Positions 43,764 to 51,566 of a stretch of DNA of 64,000 bases are shown here, in pieces. The DNA comes from Prosthecobacter debontii (GTDB taxonomy: Bacteria; Verrucomicrobiota; Verrucomicrobiia; Verrucomicrobiales; Verrucomicrobiaceae). Below the pieces are notes generated by a model that did not search any database, was not told the DNA's origin, and was given only the letters and a program-made list of their open reading frames with translations. The first letter of the stretch is position 1. Each line of letters starts with the position of its first letter. A program made the translations under genes and the position numbers. Location of the stretch: positions 1-64,000 of the forward strand of contig NZ_FUYE01000022.1 of assembly GCF_900167535.1 (NCBI RefSeq). The letters are read 5' to 3'.

Positions 43764-44687
43764 ATTAGCAATCCATTCAATACCCTGAACTCTGGCAACT
43801 TCGCCGGAGGACGTCCGAACAACAACCCAGCTCCCGCACAGCCCGCAGGCGCGGGTGCCGCTGCAGGTGCCGGAGGAACTCCCGCTCCAAGTCGTCCCGC
43901 CCCTCCCGCAGGTGGCTACCAGCCCCGCATGAACAGCGGAGGACCGAGCCGTCCCGGTGGCAACCGTGGCCCTGATCGTCGTAATAACGGCCGCTATGCC
44001 GACCAAACCCGCGTCAACGAGCGCATCCGTGCGCCGAAAGTCCGCGTGGTGGATGGCATCACCAATCAGCAGTATGGTGTGCTGCTCACAGCCCAGGCCC
44101 TGCGCATGGCGCGTGAACGTGGTCTCGATCTCGTCGAAGTGGCCTCGAATGCCGAGCCTCCCGTCTGCAAGATTGTCGATTACGGCAAATACAAATACAT
44201 CCAGGAGAAGCACAAGAAGGAAGCTCACAAGCACCAGAAGGGTGGTAAGCTGAAGGAACTGAAGTTCCGTATCGGCATCGACCCCCATGACTACCACATC
44301 AAGATCGTCCACGCAGAGGACTTCTTGGCAGAAGGTCACAAGGTGCGCATTCAGCTTCAGTTCCGTGGCCGTCAGATGGCTCACCAAGAGCTTGGCCATG
44401 AGTTGGCAGCCAAGATCAAAGCCGATCTGCTCACCATGGGTCACGCCGACCAAGAGCCTAAGATGGCTGGCCGTAACATCAACATGCAGATCAGCCCCCT
44501 GCCTGAGCGCCAGCGTGTTCGTAAGTTCAAGACTCACCTGAAAGGTGTGACGGAACATAAGGACATGCACCATGGGGATCATGATCCACGGGAAGATAAG
44601 CATGACGAGCATGACGACCACGACGATCATCATGACGACCACGCTGAACAGCCGCCTGTGAATGAAGCGTCTCCGACTCAGGCTTAA
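43764..44687 (+). CDS. infC: translation initiation factor IF-3 with long N- and C-terminal extensions
   Basis: The reading frame begins with ATT at 43764, 7 nt after a perfect GGAGG, giving 307 aa; the first ATG (43929) would lose 55 conserved-frame codons. infC famously uses ATT in many bacteria, which allows autoregulation. The core (VNERIRAPKVRVVDG...LDLVEVASNAEPPVCKIVDYGKYKYIQEKHKKEA and FRIGIDPHDYHIKIVHAEDFLAEGHKVRIQLQFRGRQ) is about 170 aa. It is preceded by ~90 residues rich in Gly/Pro/Ala/Asn and followed by ~30 residues rich in His/Asp (EDKHDEHDDHDDHHDDHAE). rpmI and rplT do not follow it here. Confidence 0.92.
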   Translation: MSNPFNTLNSGNFAGGRPNNNPAPAQPAGAGAAAGAGGTPAPSRPAPPAGGYQPRMNSGGPSRPGGNRGPDRRNNGRYADQTRVNERIRAPKVRVVDGITNQQYGVLLTAQALRMARERGLDLVEVASNAEPPVCKIVDYGKYKYIQEKHKKEAHKHQKGGKLKELKFRIGIDPHDYHIKIVHAEDFLAEGHKVRIQLQFRGRQMAHQELGHELAAKIKADLLTMGHADQEPKMAGRNINMQISPLPERQRVRKFKTHLKGVTEHKDMHHGDHDPREDKHDEHDDHDDHHDDHAEQPPVNEASPTQA

Positions 44688-44716
44688 ACCCTGACATTTT
44701 GATTGCCTGCTGGCTT

Positions 44717-44752
44717 GGGCCGTGGTTTCGACAAACCACGGCCCTTTCTTTT
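44717..44752 (+). terminator. rho-independent terminator of infC
   Basis: GGGCCGTGGTTT (44717-44728) pairs perfectly with AAACCACGGCCC (44733-44744) around loop CGAC, then TTTCTTTT. It ends 3 bp before the HAD gene ATG, so the HAD/birA operon is likely started separately or by read-through. Confidence 0.92.
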
Positions 44753-44754
44753 CC

Positions 44755-45444
44755 ATGCCTCGCCTTTTGCTTTTTGATATCGACGGAACACTGCTCGACA
44801 CCCGCGGCGCAGGCGGAGCCTCGCTCCTCGATGCCGTCGAGGAGGTGCTGGGAGTCAGCCGTGACACGCTGCCCCCGCTGGATCTAGCCGGTGCCACGGA
44901 TGGCGGTGTCGTACGCACGCTTTTTCAGCAGTCGGGCCATGCGCTGGAGCCCGACCTCGTCCGCCGCTACTACACTTGCTATCTGGAGCGCCTTCAGCAG
45001 CGGCTGCATCTGGAAACATTCACCGGCCATCTCATGCCAGGGGTGGAGGCTCTCCTGGGAGTGTTAAAGCCGCAGAAGGAGGTCGCTCTCGGTCTTCTTA
45101 CCGGTAACATCCGTGCCGGGGCCGCGCTCAAGCTCCAGCGCTTCGACCTGCACGATTACTTTCTCGATGGTGCCTTTGGCGATGACCATGAAGACCGCAA
45201 TCGCCTCGGCCCCTTTGCCCTTCAGCGCATGCAGCATGTGACTGGGCACACCTATCAGCCCGAGGACATCATCGTCATCGGAGATACCCCCAAAGACATT
45301 GCCTGTGCACATGCTTTTGGAGCCCGCTGTCTGGCCGTGGGCACCGGTCATTTTAAGGCGGATGCCCTTGCCCAGCATCAGCCTTGGCAATGCCTGGAAG
45401 ACCTGGCAGATGCCGCCCAGGTGACAAAACTCCTGCTCTCATGA
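44755..45444 (+). CDS. HAD-superfamily phosphatase (phosphoglycolate-phosphatase-like)
   Basis: A 229-aa protein. Motif I LLFDIDGTLLD (catalytic Asp8 and Asp10), motif II LLTGN, motif III Lys region and motif IV IVIGDTPKDIACAHAFGA. The cap domain matches Gph-like subgroup proteins. It hydrolyses a small phosphomonoester; the substrate is unknown. The stop overlaps the birA ATG by 4 bp (ATGA), so the two are translationally coupled. Confidence 0.88.
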   Translation: MPRLLLFDIDGTLLDTRGAGGASLLDAVEEVLGVSRDTLPPLDLAGATDGGVVRTLFQQSGHALEPDLVRRYYTCYLERLQQRLHLETFTGHLMPGVEALLGVLKPQKEVALGLLTGNIRAGAALKLQRFDLHDYFLDGAFGDDHEDRNRLGPFALQRMQHVTGHTYQPEDIIVIGDTPKDIACAHAFGARCLAVGTGHFKADALAQHQPWQCLEDLADAAQVTKLLLS

Positions 45445-46274
45445 ATCGATCCAGCGCCCCTGTCCCGGGCAGCAGCCCCCTGGATGAAACCTGGCTCCAG
45501 CAGGAATGCCTGGAGCGCGGCCTGCCCTGGCAGATTCGTGTCGCCGACGAGATCCCCTCCACCAGCGATGCCCTGCGAGCCTATGCGCTAGACGGAGGAA
45601 GCCACGGCCAAGTCTTGTTTGCCGAATCTCAAACCGCAGGGCGGGGACGCCGTGAAAATCGCTGGGTCGCTCCGCGTGGCTTGGACCTCATGTTTTCTCT
45701 GCTGCTGCGTCCCGCCGAACCCATGGTGCTCTGGCCGCGCCTCACCACTTTGGCTGCCCTCGCCATCTGCCGCGCCGTGGAAACCGAACTCCCCCTGCAG
45801 CCCCAGATCAAGTGGCCTAACGATGTGTATCTGGGCGGTAAAAAAGTCAGCGGCCTCCTCGCAGAAGCGGTCAACACGCCGTCCGGCATGGCCATGGTTC
45901 TCGGCATCGGTCTCAATGTGAACAGCCGGGACTTCCCCGGCGAGCTCGCCACCACCGCCACCTCCCTGAGCCAAGCACTACCCGGCACCGTTTTAGTCCG
46001 TGAGCTAGACCGCCAGGCCATCGCCCTCAGCCTGCTCAGGGAGTTGGAGGCCCAGTTTCAGCGGCTTGCCCACGGCTTTACCGAAGTGATCTCGGACGTG
46101 CGCGAAAGAAGCTGGCTTTTGCAGAAACAAATCCGCGCCACCGTGGACGGGGTCGAGGTCTATGGCCGTGCCTTAGATCTCTCTCCCGAAGGCCATCTCA
46201 TCCTCGCCCTTGCTGACGGCACCCATCGCACCCTCGCCAGTGCAGACAGCGTGCGCCAGGTGGTATCAGCCTAA
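45441..46274 (+). CDS. birA: biotin--[acetyl-CoA carboxylase] ligase
   Basis: A 277-aa protein from ATG 45441. It has ESQTAGRGRRENRWVAPRG (biotinyl-AMP binding loop GRGRRxxxW), IKWPNDVYLGGKKVSGLL (catalytic Lys and Asn-Asp) and VLGIGLNVNS. The C-terminal SH3-like domain is present. There is no N-terminal winged helix, so this is a monofunctional class I ligase that attaches biotin to carboxylase BCCP but does not repress. Co-transcribed with the HAD gene. The spacer to the catalase gene (about 250 bp) shows nothing coding. Confidence 0.92.
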   Translation: MNRSSAPVPGSSPLDETWLQQECLERGLPWQIRVADEIPSTSDALRAYALDGGSHGQVLFAESQTAGRGRRENRWVAPRGLDLMFSLLLRPAEPMVLWPRLTTLAALAICRAVETELPLQPQIKWPNDVYLGGKKVSGLLAEAVNTPSGMAMVLGIGLNVNSRDFPGELATTATSLSQALPGTVLVRELDRQAIALSLLRELEAQFQRLAHGFTEVISDVRERSWLLQKQIRATVDGVEVYGRALDLSPEGHLILALADGTHRTLASADSVRQVVSA

Positions 46275-46523
46275 CTTGACCCTGGGTGTAGCCAAAGGCC
46301 ACGAACGACACCACGAATGGATGCCCTGAGGATCGTGGAGTCTGGGTTCACCTAACCGATTTTACCAACGTGAGGCCCGACTTCCAATGCTGAGCTCATC
46401 CACGCAAAGGCTCAGAAAGCTCGGTATCTCGGAAGGGCTGTGATTGCACACAACCGCTCAAGGGAGCGTGAGCGAAAAACTGGGGACGGGTGCCCAGCCT
46501 TTCCCACAACCCCCTTTCATTTT

Positions 46524-47318
46524 ATGTATCATCACATCAAGAAACTCATGTTTACCGTGCGAGTCGGCACTCCAGATCCGCGTTTTGGCAACATGCTATT
46601 GGAGCAATTCGGCGGAGCTAATGGCGAATTGGCGGCGGCCATGCAATACTCTATTCAAGGCATCAACTGCGAGGATATGGCCTGCAAGGACCTTCTGATG
46701 GACATCGGCACCGAAGAGCTGAGTCACCTGGAAGTCATCGGCACCCTAGCCCGCATGCATTTGAAACCGATGAAGCTGAATGGCGACGGAGCTGAGCAGG
46801 ACCCGCTCATCATTATTGCCGGTGGAGGCGGCGTGGCTCTCCACAACTCCATGGGTAATCCGTGGACTTCGGACTATCTGAAAATCACCGGCGAATTGGA
46901 TGTGGATCTCCGCAGCAACATTGCTGCTGAAGCCAGAGCCAAAATCGTTTACGAACGCCTCATCGACTTCTGCGATGATCCTGGCTCGAAGGAGGCCTTG
47001 CAGTTTCTCATGACGCGTGAGATCACTCATATGAAGGCCTTCACCCAAGCCTTGGATAGCTTAGGTAAAGCCGTGATTTCACCTGCAAATCTGATTCCTG
47101 GCAAGGGAGCGCTTTCGGTCGGACAGATTCCCCCCACCCCTGGCATCGTCAGTCAGTATTACAATGACTCCACGGGTGAGGGAGATCAGGGCGAGATCGA
47201 CACCACAGGCCCATGGAATACGGGCGATGACATCACCGTCGTAGAATCCCCCGCGCTCAGCGGTTTCCAAGTCATGAAAGCCTCCCCGAAGTCCGGCAAG
47301 ACCACCTTGAAAAAATAA
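46524..47318 (+). CDS. manganese catalase
   Basis: A 264-aa protein from ATG 46524. Dimanganese ligands can be placed in GGANGELAAAMQY (Glu35), DIGTEELSHLEVIG (Glu65 and His68), and the later SNIAAEARAKIVYERL (Glu) and MTREITHMKAF (His). This is the non-heme catalase family converting hydrogen peroxide to water and oxygen. The C-terminal tail is Lys/Thr-rich. An upstream frame extension (to 46440) lacks homology and is rejected. Confidence 0.92.
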   Translation: MYHHIKKLMFTVRVGTPDPRFGNMLLEQFGGANGELAAAMQYSIQGINCEDMACKDLLMDIGTEELSHLEVIGTLARMHLKPMKLNGDGAEQDPLIIIAGGGGVALHNSMGNPWTSDYLKITGELDVDLRSNIAAEARAKIVYERLIDFCDDPGSKEALQFLMTREITHMKAFTQALDSLGKAVISPANLIPGKGALSVGQIPPTPGIVSQYYNDSTGEGDQGEIDTTGPWNTGDDITVVESPALSGFQVMKASPKSGKTTLKK

Positions 47319-47374
47319 CCGCCTGACAGCGACGACTAAGATCTAACTGCGCGGTCAGAATGCCTACTCGGCTG

Positions 47375-47404
47375 GGTGGTCCAACCTGCGACGGCTGGGC
47401 CACC
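47375..47404. other. hairpin between convergent genes
   Basis: GGTGGTCCAACC (47375-47386) pairs with GGCTGGGCCACC (47393-47404) over 12 positions with one wobble and one mismatch, loop TGCGAC. There is no T-run. It may help end either convergent transcript. Confidence 0.35.
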
Positions 47405-47454
47405 ATGGCCTAACGGATGATTGGGATGCAAGTTCCCTGCCCCCTGTGAATCGC

Positions 47455-48624
47455 TTACAAGCTCTCATGCACACGCGCGAGAGCGAGCAAGGTGTAGCAG
47501 GTGGCCAGCACAGGATCACTCTCCATCCAGCGTCCTGCGCTGTTGGCCCAGGAACCGTTGCCTTGCTGGAGGTTGAGAAGTTTCTCGGCCAAATCGGCAC
47601 GCCAATCCACGGTCTTGCCGTCTTTCGTTTTCAAGAAACCGACGTCTGCGATCGCCAACGCCTTGGCCATGGTGTGGTAGTAATAATAAAGGCCTTCGGG
47701 GCCCACGCCGGGATTCTCTTCCAGCGTGTAGTTCTCGCTTAGCCACTGCATCACCGCCTGGACACGAGGATCACTCTTTTCCAGCCCCGCGTAGATGAAG
47801 CTGAGCATACCTGCATAACTGATGCTTCCATAGCTGCGCAGAGCGGTGCGTCCATCCTTCGTCTCCTCCGTCTTGCCACGGGTCTCCCCTGGGCTGTAAA
47901 TGAACCCCCCCGCATCGGCTTTATCCGTGCTCACCCACGGGGCTTGGTTGGTTTCAGGGCGATTCTGGCAGTTTTGGATGAACTGGATGGCGGCGGCATA
48001 GTTGAGCTGAGGCTCATCTTTTCCAGCATCACCTTTATCGGCCAGCAGTGCCTGAGAGTAATACAGGGCCTCCAGGGCAAAGTGGGTATTGGACAGGTCG
48101 GCATGGGCAGGCTTATCCGGCTTGGGCGTGCCGTAGCCAATGCCGCCATCGAAGGGGTTATCCGTCTTTCCCTTCTCATCGAAGTCGTTTTGCTGCCCAA
48201 CGACGAATCTGCGTGCCGCCAGGAGAGTGGGCTCGTTTTCCTGCTTCGGGTTCAGCATGAGGGCGGTCAGCGCCAGGGAGGTATTGTAGTTGGCTCGCGC
48301 TTTCACGTAAATGCCCCCATCCGGCTGCACGTTTTTCAGCAGGAAAGCATAGCCTTTCTCCGCATTGGCAGGCACGGCATCCGTGGATTTGCGGCCCGGG
48401 GCCAAGACCTCTGCCATGACGGCCAGTGCGGTGAAGGCGACGGGTTCAGCTTCTCCCCACTGACCCGTTTCCGCATTTTGCTGGCTCTTCAAAAAGGCCA
48501 GACCGCGGTCATAGGCGAGGCGGATTTCCTGCTTCAAAGACTCGTGGCGGGCCGCTTGAGTGGCGCTCTGAGCCAGAAGCATGGATGGCAGGGTCAGAGC
48601 CAGGGTCGTGGCAATCAATTTCAT
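47455..48624 (-). CDS. exported squalene-cyclase/prenyltransferase-like alpha-barrel protein
   Basis: A 389-aa protein with signal peptide (MKLIATTLALTLPSMLLAQS). Repeated helices with QW-like motifs: 'FLKSQQNAETGQWGEAEPVAFTALAVMA', 'FLLKNVQPDGGIY', 'SNTHFALEALYYSQALL', 'LLNLQQGNGSWANSAGRWMESDPVLATCYTLLAL'. The fold is the alpha/alpha barrel of terpene cyclases/prenyltransferases, but without the DxDD catalytic acid and exported, so it is probably a binding protein. It starts inside the YdjY-like stop (ATGA overlap). Confidence 0.78.
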   Translation of the reverse strand: MKLIATTLALTLPSMLLAQSATQAARHESLKQEIRLAYDRGLAFLKSQQNAETGQWGEAEPVAFTALAVMAEVLAPGRKSTDAVPANAEKGYAFLLKNVQPDGGIYVKARANYNTSLALTALMLNPKQENEPTLLAARRFVVGQQNDFDEKGKTDNPFDGGIGYGTPKPDKPAHADLSNTHFALEALYYSQALLADKGDAGKDEPQLNYAAAIQFIQNCQNRPETNQAPWVSTDKADAGGFIYSPGETRGKTEETKDGRTALRSYGSISYAGMLSFIYAGLEKSDPRVQAVMQWLSENYTLEENPGVGPEGLYYYYHTMAKALAIADVGFLKTKDGKTVDWRADLAEKLLNLQQGNGSWANSAGRWMESDPVLATCYTLLALARVHESL

Positions 48625-49370
48625 GATGGATTGGGTGGTCGGATGATAACGGTGACGGGGGTGCCTTCGTCAGGAATGGTGTCAGGTCGGGAGATCCAGA
48701 GTTCGTCTCGCCAGTTGCCTTCAGCGGGAGAATTGATCAGAGCTCCGCGATCTACCCAGACAGCGATGATGGAGCCCTCGTATTCACCGATGAATCCACG
48801 CTCATCCACATAGGAGCCATTGAACACCCAGGTCTCAAGATCCGGCGGTGGTTGTCGGGTATCGACATTCTGCACCCACGTTGCCAGCGGTGTGGTCTGC
48901 GTTTTCCCCCCGGCTTGCCACTCCACCTCGATGATGAGCCGATTCGCACCGGCGGTGGTGGGCGCCACTTCCTTCCACGGTGGGAGTTCCGCCTCAGGCA
49001 TGTGCGTGAGGAGGCCTTGGGAGGCAGCTTGATAATTGGCCAGCAGTAAGGCCAGTTGAATCGCCGTCGGGCTGATGGCGGTCGTTAGCACGCTCTCATG
49101 GGTCTTCCCGGTCTCATGCACCAGCATGTATTCGATGGGGGCCTTCTTCAGTTCGACCTTGGCGGGAATGCGAACTTCGCGGCTAGCGGCATTGATCTTG
49201 ATCCCGTCCAAATCATACTCTGTGGCAGAGAGCTTTTTCAGCCTTTGTTTGACCGCCTCCATCTGCTTCCCCGCATCCGCCTTCCCCTTGGCCACGTCGG
49301 TAGCCTCCTGCGCCTGCATCGCCAGACCGACGAACAACAAAGGCAGGAGTGCTGAAAGGAAACGAAGCAT
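48621..49370 (-). CDS. exported YdjY-domain protein
   Basis: A 249-aa protein from ATG 49370 (signal MLRFLSALLPLLFVGLAMQAQE). GIKINAASREVRIPAKVELKKAPIEYMLVHETGKTHESVLTT is the YdjY pattern seen in many Verrucomicrobia and Planctomycetes exported proteins. The rest is beta-rich (WVQNVDTRQPPPDLETWVFNGSYVDERG). It overlaps the squalene-cyclase-like gene by 4 bp; the pair probably works together in the envelope. Function unknown. Confidence 0.75.
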   Translation of the reverse strand: MLRFLSALLPLLFVGLAMQAQEATDVAKGKADAGKQMEAVKQRLKKLSATEYDLDGIKINAASREVRIPAKVELKKAPIEYMLVHETGKTHESVLTTAISPTAIQLALLLANYQAASQGLLTHMPEAELPPWKEVAPTTAGANRLIIEVEWQAGGKTQTTPLATWVQNVDTRQPPPDLETWVFNGSYVDERGFIGEYEGSIIAVWVDRGALINSPAEGNWRDELWISRPDTIPDEGTPVTVIIRPPNPS

Positions 49371-49456
49371 TTTCAGGAAGCTAAAAGAGTGGCCAAACAT
49401 GAACAAACCTGACGGCACCCGCCTGCGTGCGCAATCGCCAACCGAGCAACCTTTAT

Positions 49457-49498
49457 CCTAAAAACAACACGCGACGGATAGAAACCATCCGCCGCGTG
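49457..49498 (-). terminator. terminator of the YugP-type protease gene
   Basis: Arms CACGCGACGGAT (49468-49479) and ATCCGCCGCGTG (49487-49498) pair with one wobble on the minus strand, followed by TTGTTTTTA. It lies 39 bp past the protease stop. Confidence 0.78.
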
Positions 49499-49536
49499 CC
49501 ATGAGTTCAGGGAATCGTTACAGCCAGAACCATTGG

Positions 49537-50229
49537 TTATTCGTCGCTACTGCGCATGCCGGTGAGCTGGAGCACATAGTAGAGCAGGTAACCCAGGGTG
49601 CTCACGAAGGCCGCCACGTAGGTGAGCGCCGCCGCATCCAGCACCTTGCTCATGGCATTGTATTCGCCTCCCATGGCCACCGCGCCTGTGCTGGCGAGCA
49701 CCTTTTTCGCACGCGCCGTCGCATCGAACTCCACCGGTAGGGTGACGAGCTGGAACAGCATCATGATACCAAAACCGAGGGCCATGATGGTGATGGCCAG
49801 CTTGTAAGGGAAAAAGCCGCCAAACAACCCGATCAGCGGCACCCACATGACCACCTGGCTGGCAATCTGGGTGATGCCGACGGCCGCCATACGCCACTGG
49901 AGCGGCGCATAGAGCTGCTTATGCTGGATGGCATGACCGCACTCGTGAGCCGAGATGCCGAGCGCAGCCACGGAGGTGCCGTAGTAGTTCTCCTCCGAAA
50001 GGACGAGACGGCGGTTCGAGGGGTCATAGTGGTCGATCAAGTGACCCGGGGCCGCGTGGATGGAAACATCACGGATGTTGTTCAGATCCAAGATCCGCTG
50101 GGCCACCTCGGCACCGGTGTAGCCGCTGGAAGCCCGGACCTTGGAGTATTGATTATACGCGCTTTTCACCCTCATCGAGGCGTAAAGCGAGAGGGCCATG
50201 GTTCCGAGGAATAGGAGTAACATTGTCAT
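49537..50229 (-). CDS. YugP-like membrane zinc metallopeptidase
   Basis: A 230-aa integral membrane protein. The zinc site HECGH (His95, His99) is in LGISAHECGHAIQH, with YDPSNRRLVLSEENYYG just before it, and the family motif LPVEFDATARAKKVL further on. There are four or five membrane helices. This is the DUF (YugP/neutral zinc metallopeptidase) family, whose substrates are unknown. Single gene with its own terminator. Confidence 0.88.
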   Translation of the reverse strand: MTMLLLFLGTMALSLYASMRVKSAYNQYSKVRASSGYTGAEVAQRILDLNNIRDVSIHAAPGHLIDHYDPSNRRLVLSEENYYGTSVAALGISAHECGHAIQHKQLYAPLQWRMAAVGITQIASQVVMWVPLIGLFGGFFPYKLAITIMALGFGIMMLFQLVTLPVEFDATARAKKVLASTGAVAMGGEYNAMSKVLDAAALTYVAAFVSTLGYLLYYVLQLTGMRSSDE

Positions 50230-50383
50230 ATCAGGAATGTTGGGGGGTATTTGTCAGGAATTACGATGGACAATCCTTATCCGGCCTTAAAATCCGCGCA
50301 GGTAGAAACTGACCTCAAATTTGGAAAGCCCTCTTTGAAATCCCGGGTTGCATCCCGGCACGGACACGGCTTTGAGTGGCCAC

Positions 50384-51112
50384 ATGGAGTCCACACCTGC
50401 CGCCACCTCAGGCCCTATCGTGTGCCGGGTTACCCCCTGGTATTTCCGCCGCATGGGCATGATGACGGCCATGCTGATCGCCATGGGATTGTATTTCCTT
50501 TATGACGGCAAATATGGTTATCCCGAAACCAACAAGATCGCCGATCAAAAGGACTGGTTTGAGCAAACCCTGCTGAAGGGATACGATGAAGCCAAGGCGG
50601 CCAATCGGCTGGAGGAATGGGTGAAGGAAACCGAAGCCAAAGGCCTGCCGGCAGGGAAGAATGGTGAGCCTCCACGCTGGGTCTCCTACGCGGCGGAGCG
50701 AGGCTGGCCTGAGAAGCCGCATCGCTACACGGAACGTGAAATCACCGCTCAATTCTGGTGGGGAGGAGCCACCATTCTCGTCGGCCTCGGCGTCGGCGTG
50801 GCGATGCTGCTGAATCGCACCAAAGTGCTGCGCGCCGAGGCGGATCACCTGATCACACCGGAGGGAGTGAGCATCCCCTTCGCCCAGGTTTTCAAGGTGG
50901 ACACACGCAAGTGGGATAATAAAGGATTAGCCTATCTGTGGCACCGCTCAGACAGCTCCGTCAGCCCCCAAAAGGCCGTGATTGATGATTTGAAATACGA
51001 TGGAGCCGTGCGAATCTTGGAACGCTTGATGGTTCACTTCAAAGGCGAACTCATTGAGAAACAGCCCGAGATTGAAGACGATACGGCTAAAAAAAACCCG
51101 TCTGACGATTAG
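50384..51112 (+). CDS. two-span membrane protein of unknown function
   Basis: A 242-aa protein from ATG 50384. Helices at about 20-37 (MGMMTAMLIAMGLYFLYDG) and 127-145 (FWWGGATILVGLGVGVAMLL) flank a polar, charged loop of about 85 residues (KDWFEQTLLKGYDEAKAAN, AERGWPEKPHRYTEREI). A C-terminal soluble part of about 95 residues follows (ITPEGVSIPFAQVFKVDTRKW). No family recognised. It precedes acpP by about 100 bp on the same strand. Confidence 0.6.
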   Translation: MESTPAATSGPIVCRVTPWYFRRMGMMTAMLIAMGLYFLYDGKYGYPETNKIADQKDWFEQTLLKGYDEAKAANRLEEWVKETEAKGLPAGKNGEPPRWVSYAAERGWPEKPHRYTEREITAQFWWGGATILVGLGVGVAMLLNRTKVLRAEADHLITPEGVSIPFAQVFKVDTRKWDNKGLAYLWHRSDSSVSPQKAVIDDLKYDGAVRILERLMVHFKGELIEKQPEIEDDTAKKNPSDD

Positions 51113-51216
51113 GGCTAAACTTTCACGATTTGAGCCGAGCCAAAAAAAGAGCGAATTCGCCCTTGCCAAACTAAAACCAGCCGCTACCTCTCCGCCGCAC
51201 ATCCCCCTCTTTACCT

Positions 51217-51456
51217 ATGGCAGACAACATCCAAGAAAAAGTCCGTGACATCATCGTCGAACAGCTCGGCGTGAACCCTGAGCAGGTGACACCGGAAGCC
51301 AAGTTCATCGAAGATCTCGGCGCTGACTCCCTGGACACCGTGGAGCTGGTGATGGCCTTCGAAGAAGAGTTCGGCATCGACGTTCCAGATGAAGAAGCTG
51401 AGAAGCTTCAGTCCGTGGGCGACGTCGTTCGCTACGTCGAAGAAAACGCTGAATAA
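51217..51456 (+). CDS. acpP: acyl carrier protein
   Basis: A 79-aa acidic protein. [21 protein letters not shown] carries the conserved DSL serine (Ser38) that receives 4'-phosphopantetheine. Standard length and sequence for AcpP of fatty-acid synthesis. The flanking fab genes usual elsewhere are not present; the gene ends at a strong terminator. Confidence 0.97.
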   Translation: MADNIQEKVRDIIVEQLGVNPEQVTPEAKFIEDLGADSLDTVELVMAFEEEFGIDVPDEEAEKLQSVGDVVRYVEENAE

Positions 51457-51490
51457 TCTTCCCGAATCAGCCGATTCCTCAATTGAACCA

Positions 51491-51518
51491 GCAGACCGGT
51501 CCCCCGGTCTGCTTTTTT
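51491..51518 (+). terminator. rho-independent terminator of acpP
   Basis: GCAGACCGG (51491-51499) pairs with CCGGTCTGC (51504-51512), loop TCCC, then TTTTTT; 35 bp after the stop. Confidence 0.93.
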
Positions 51519-51566
51519 ATTGCCCTTGGAGATTTCCAGGGCCACTCAGTCAGCCCTTTTCGGATT

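Noticed and set aside
43758..44918. 386-codon minus-strand frame across infC
   Set aside because: Rich in Val/Met/Ile/His from the antisense of the His/Asp tail; it would also cross the infC terminator and the HAD start.
49537..50229. Considering the YugP-like protease as HtpX
   Set aside because: The HECGH site and LPVEFDATARAKK motif are of the YugP family; HtpX has a different arrangement.
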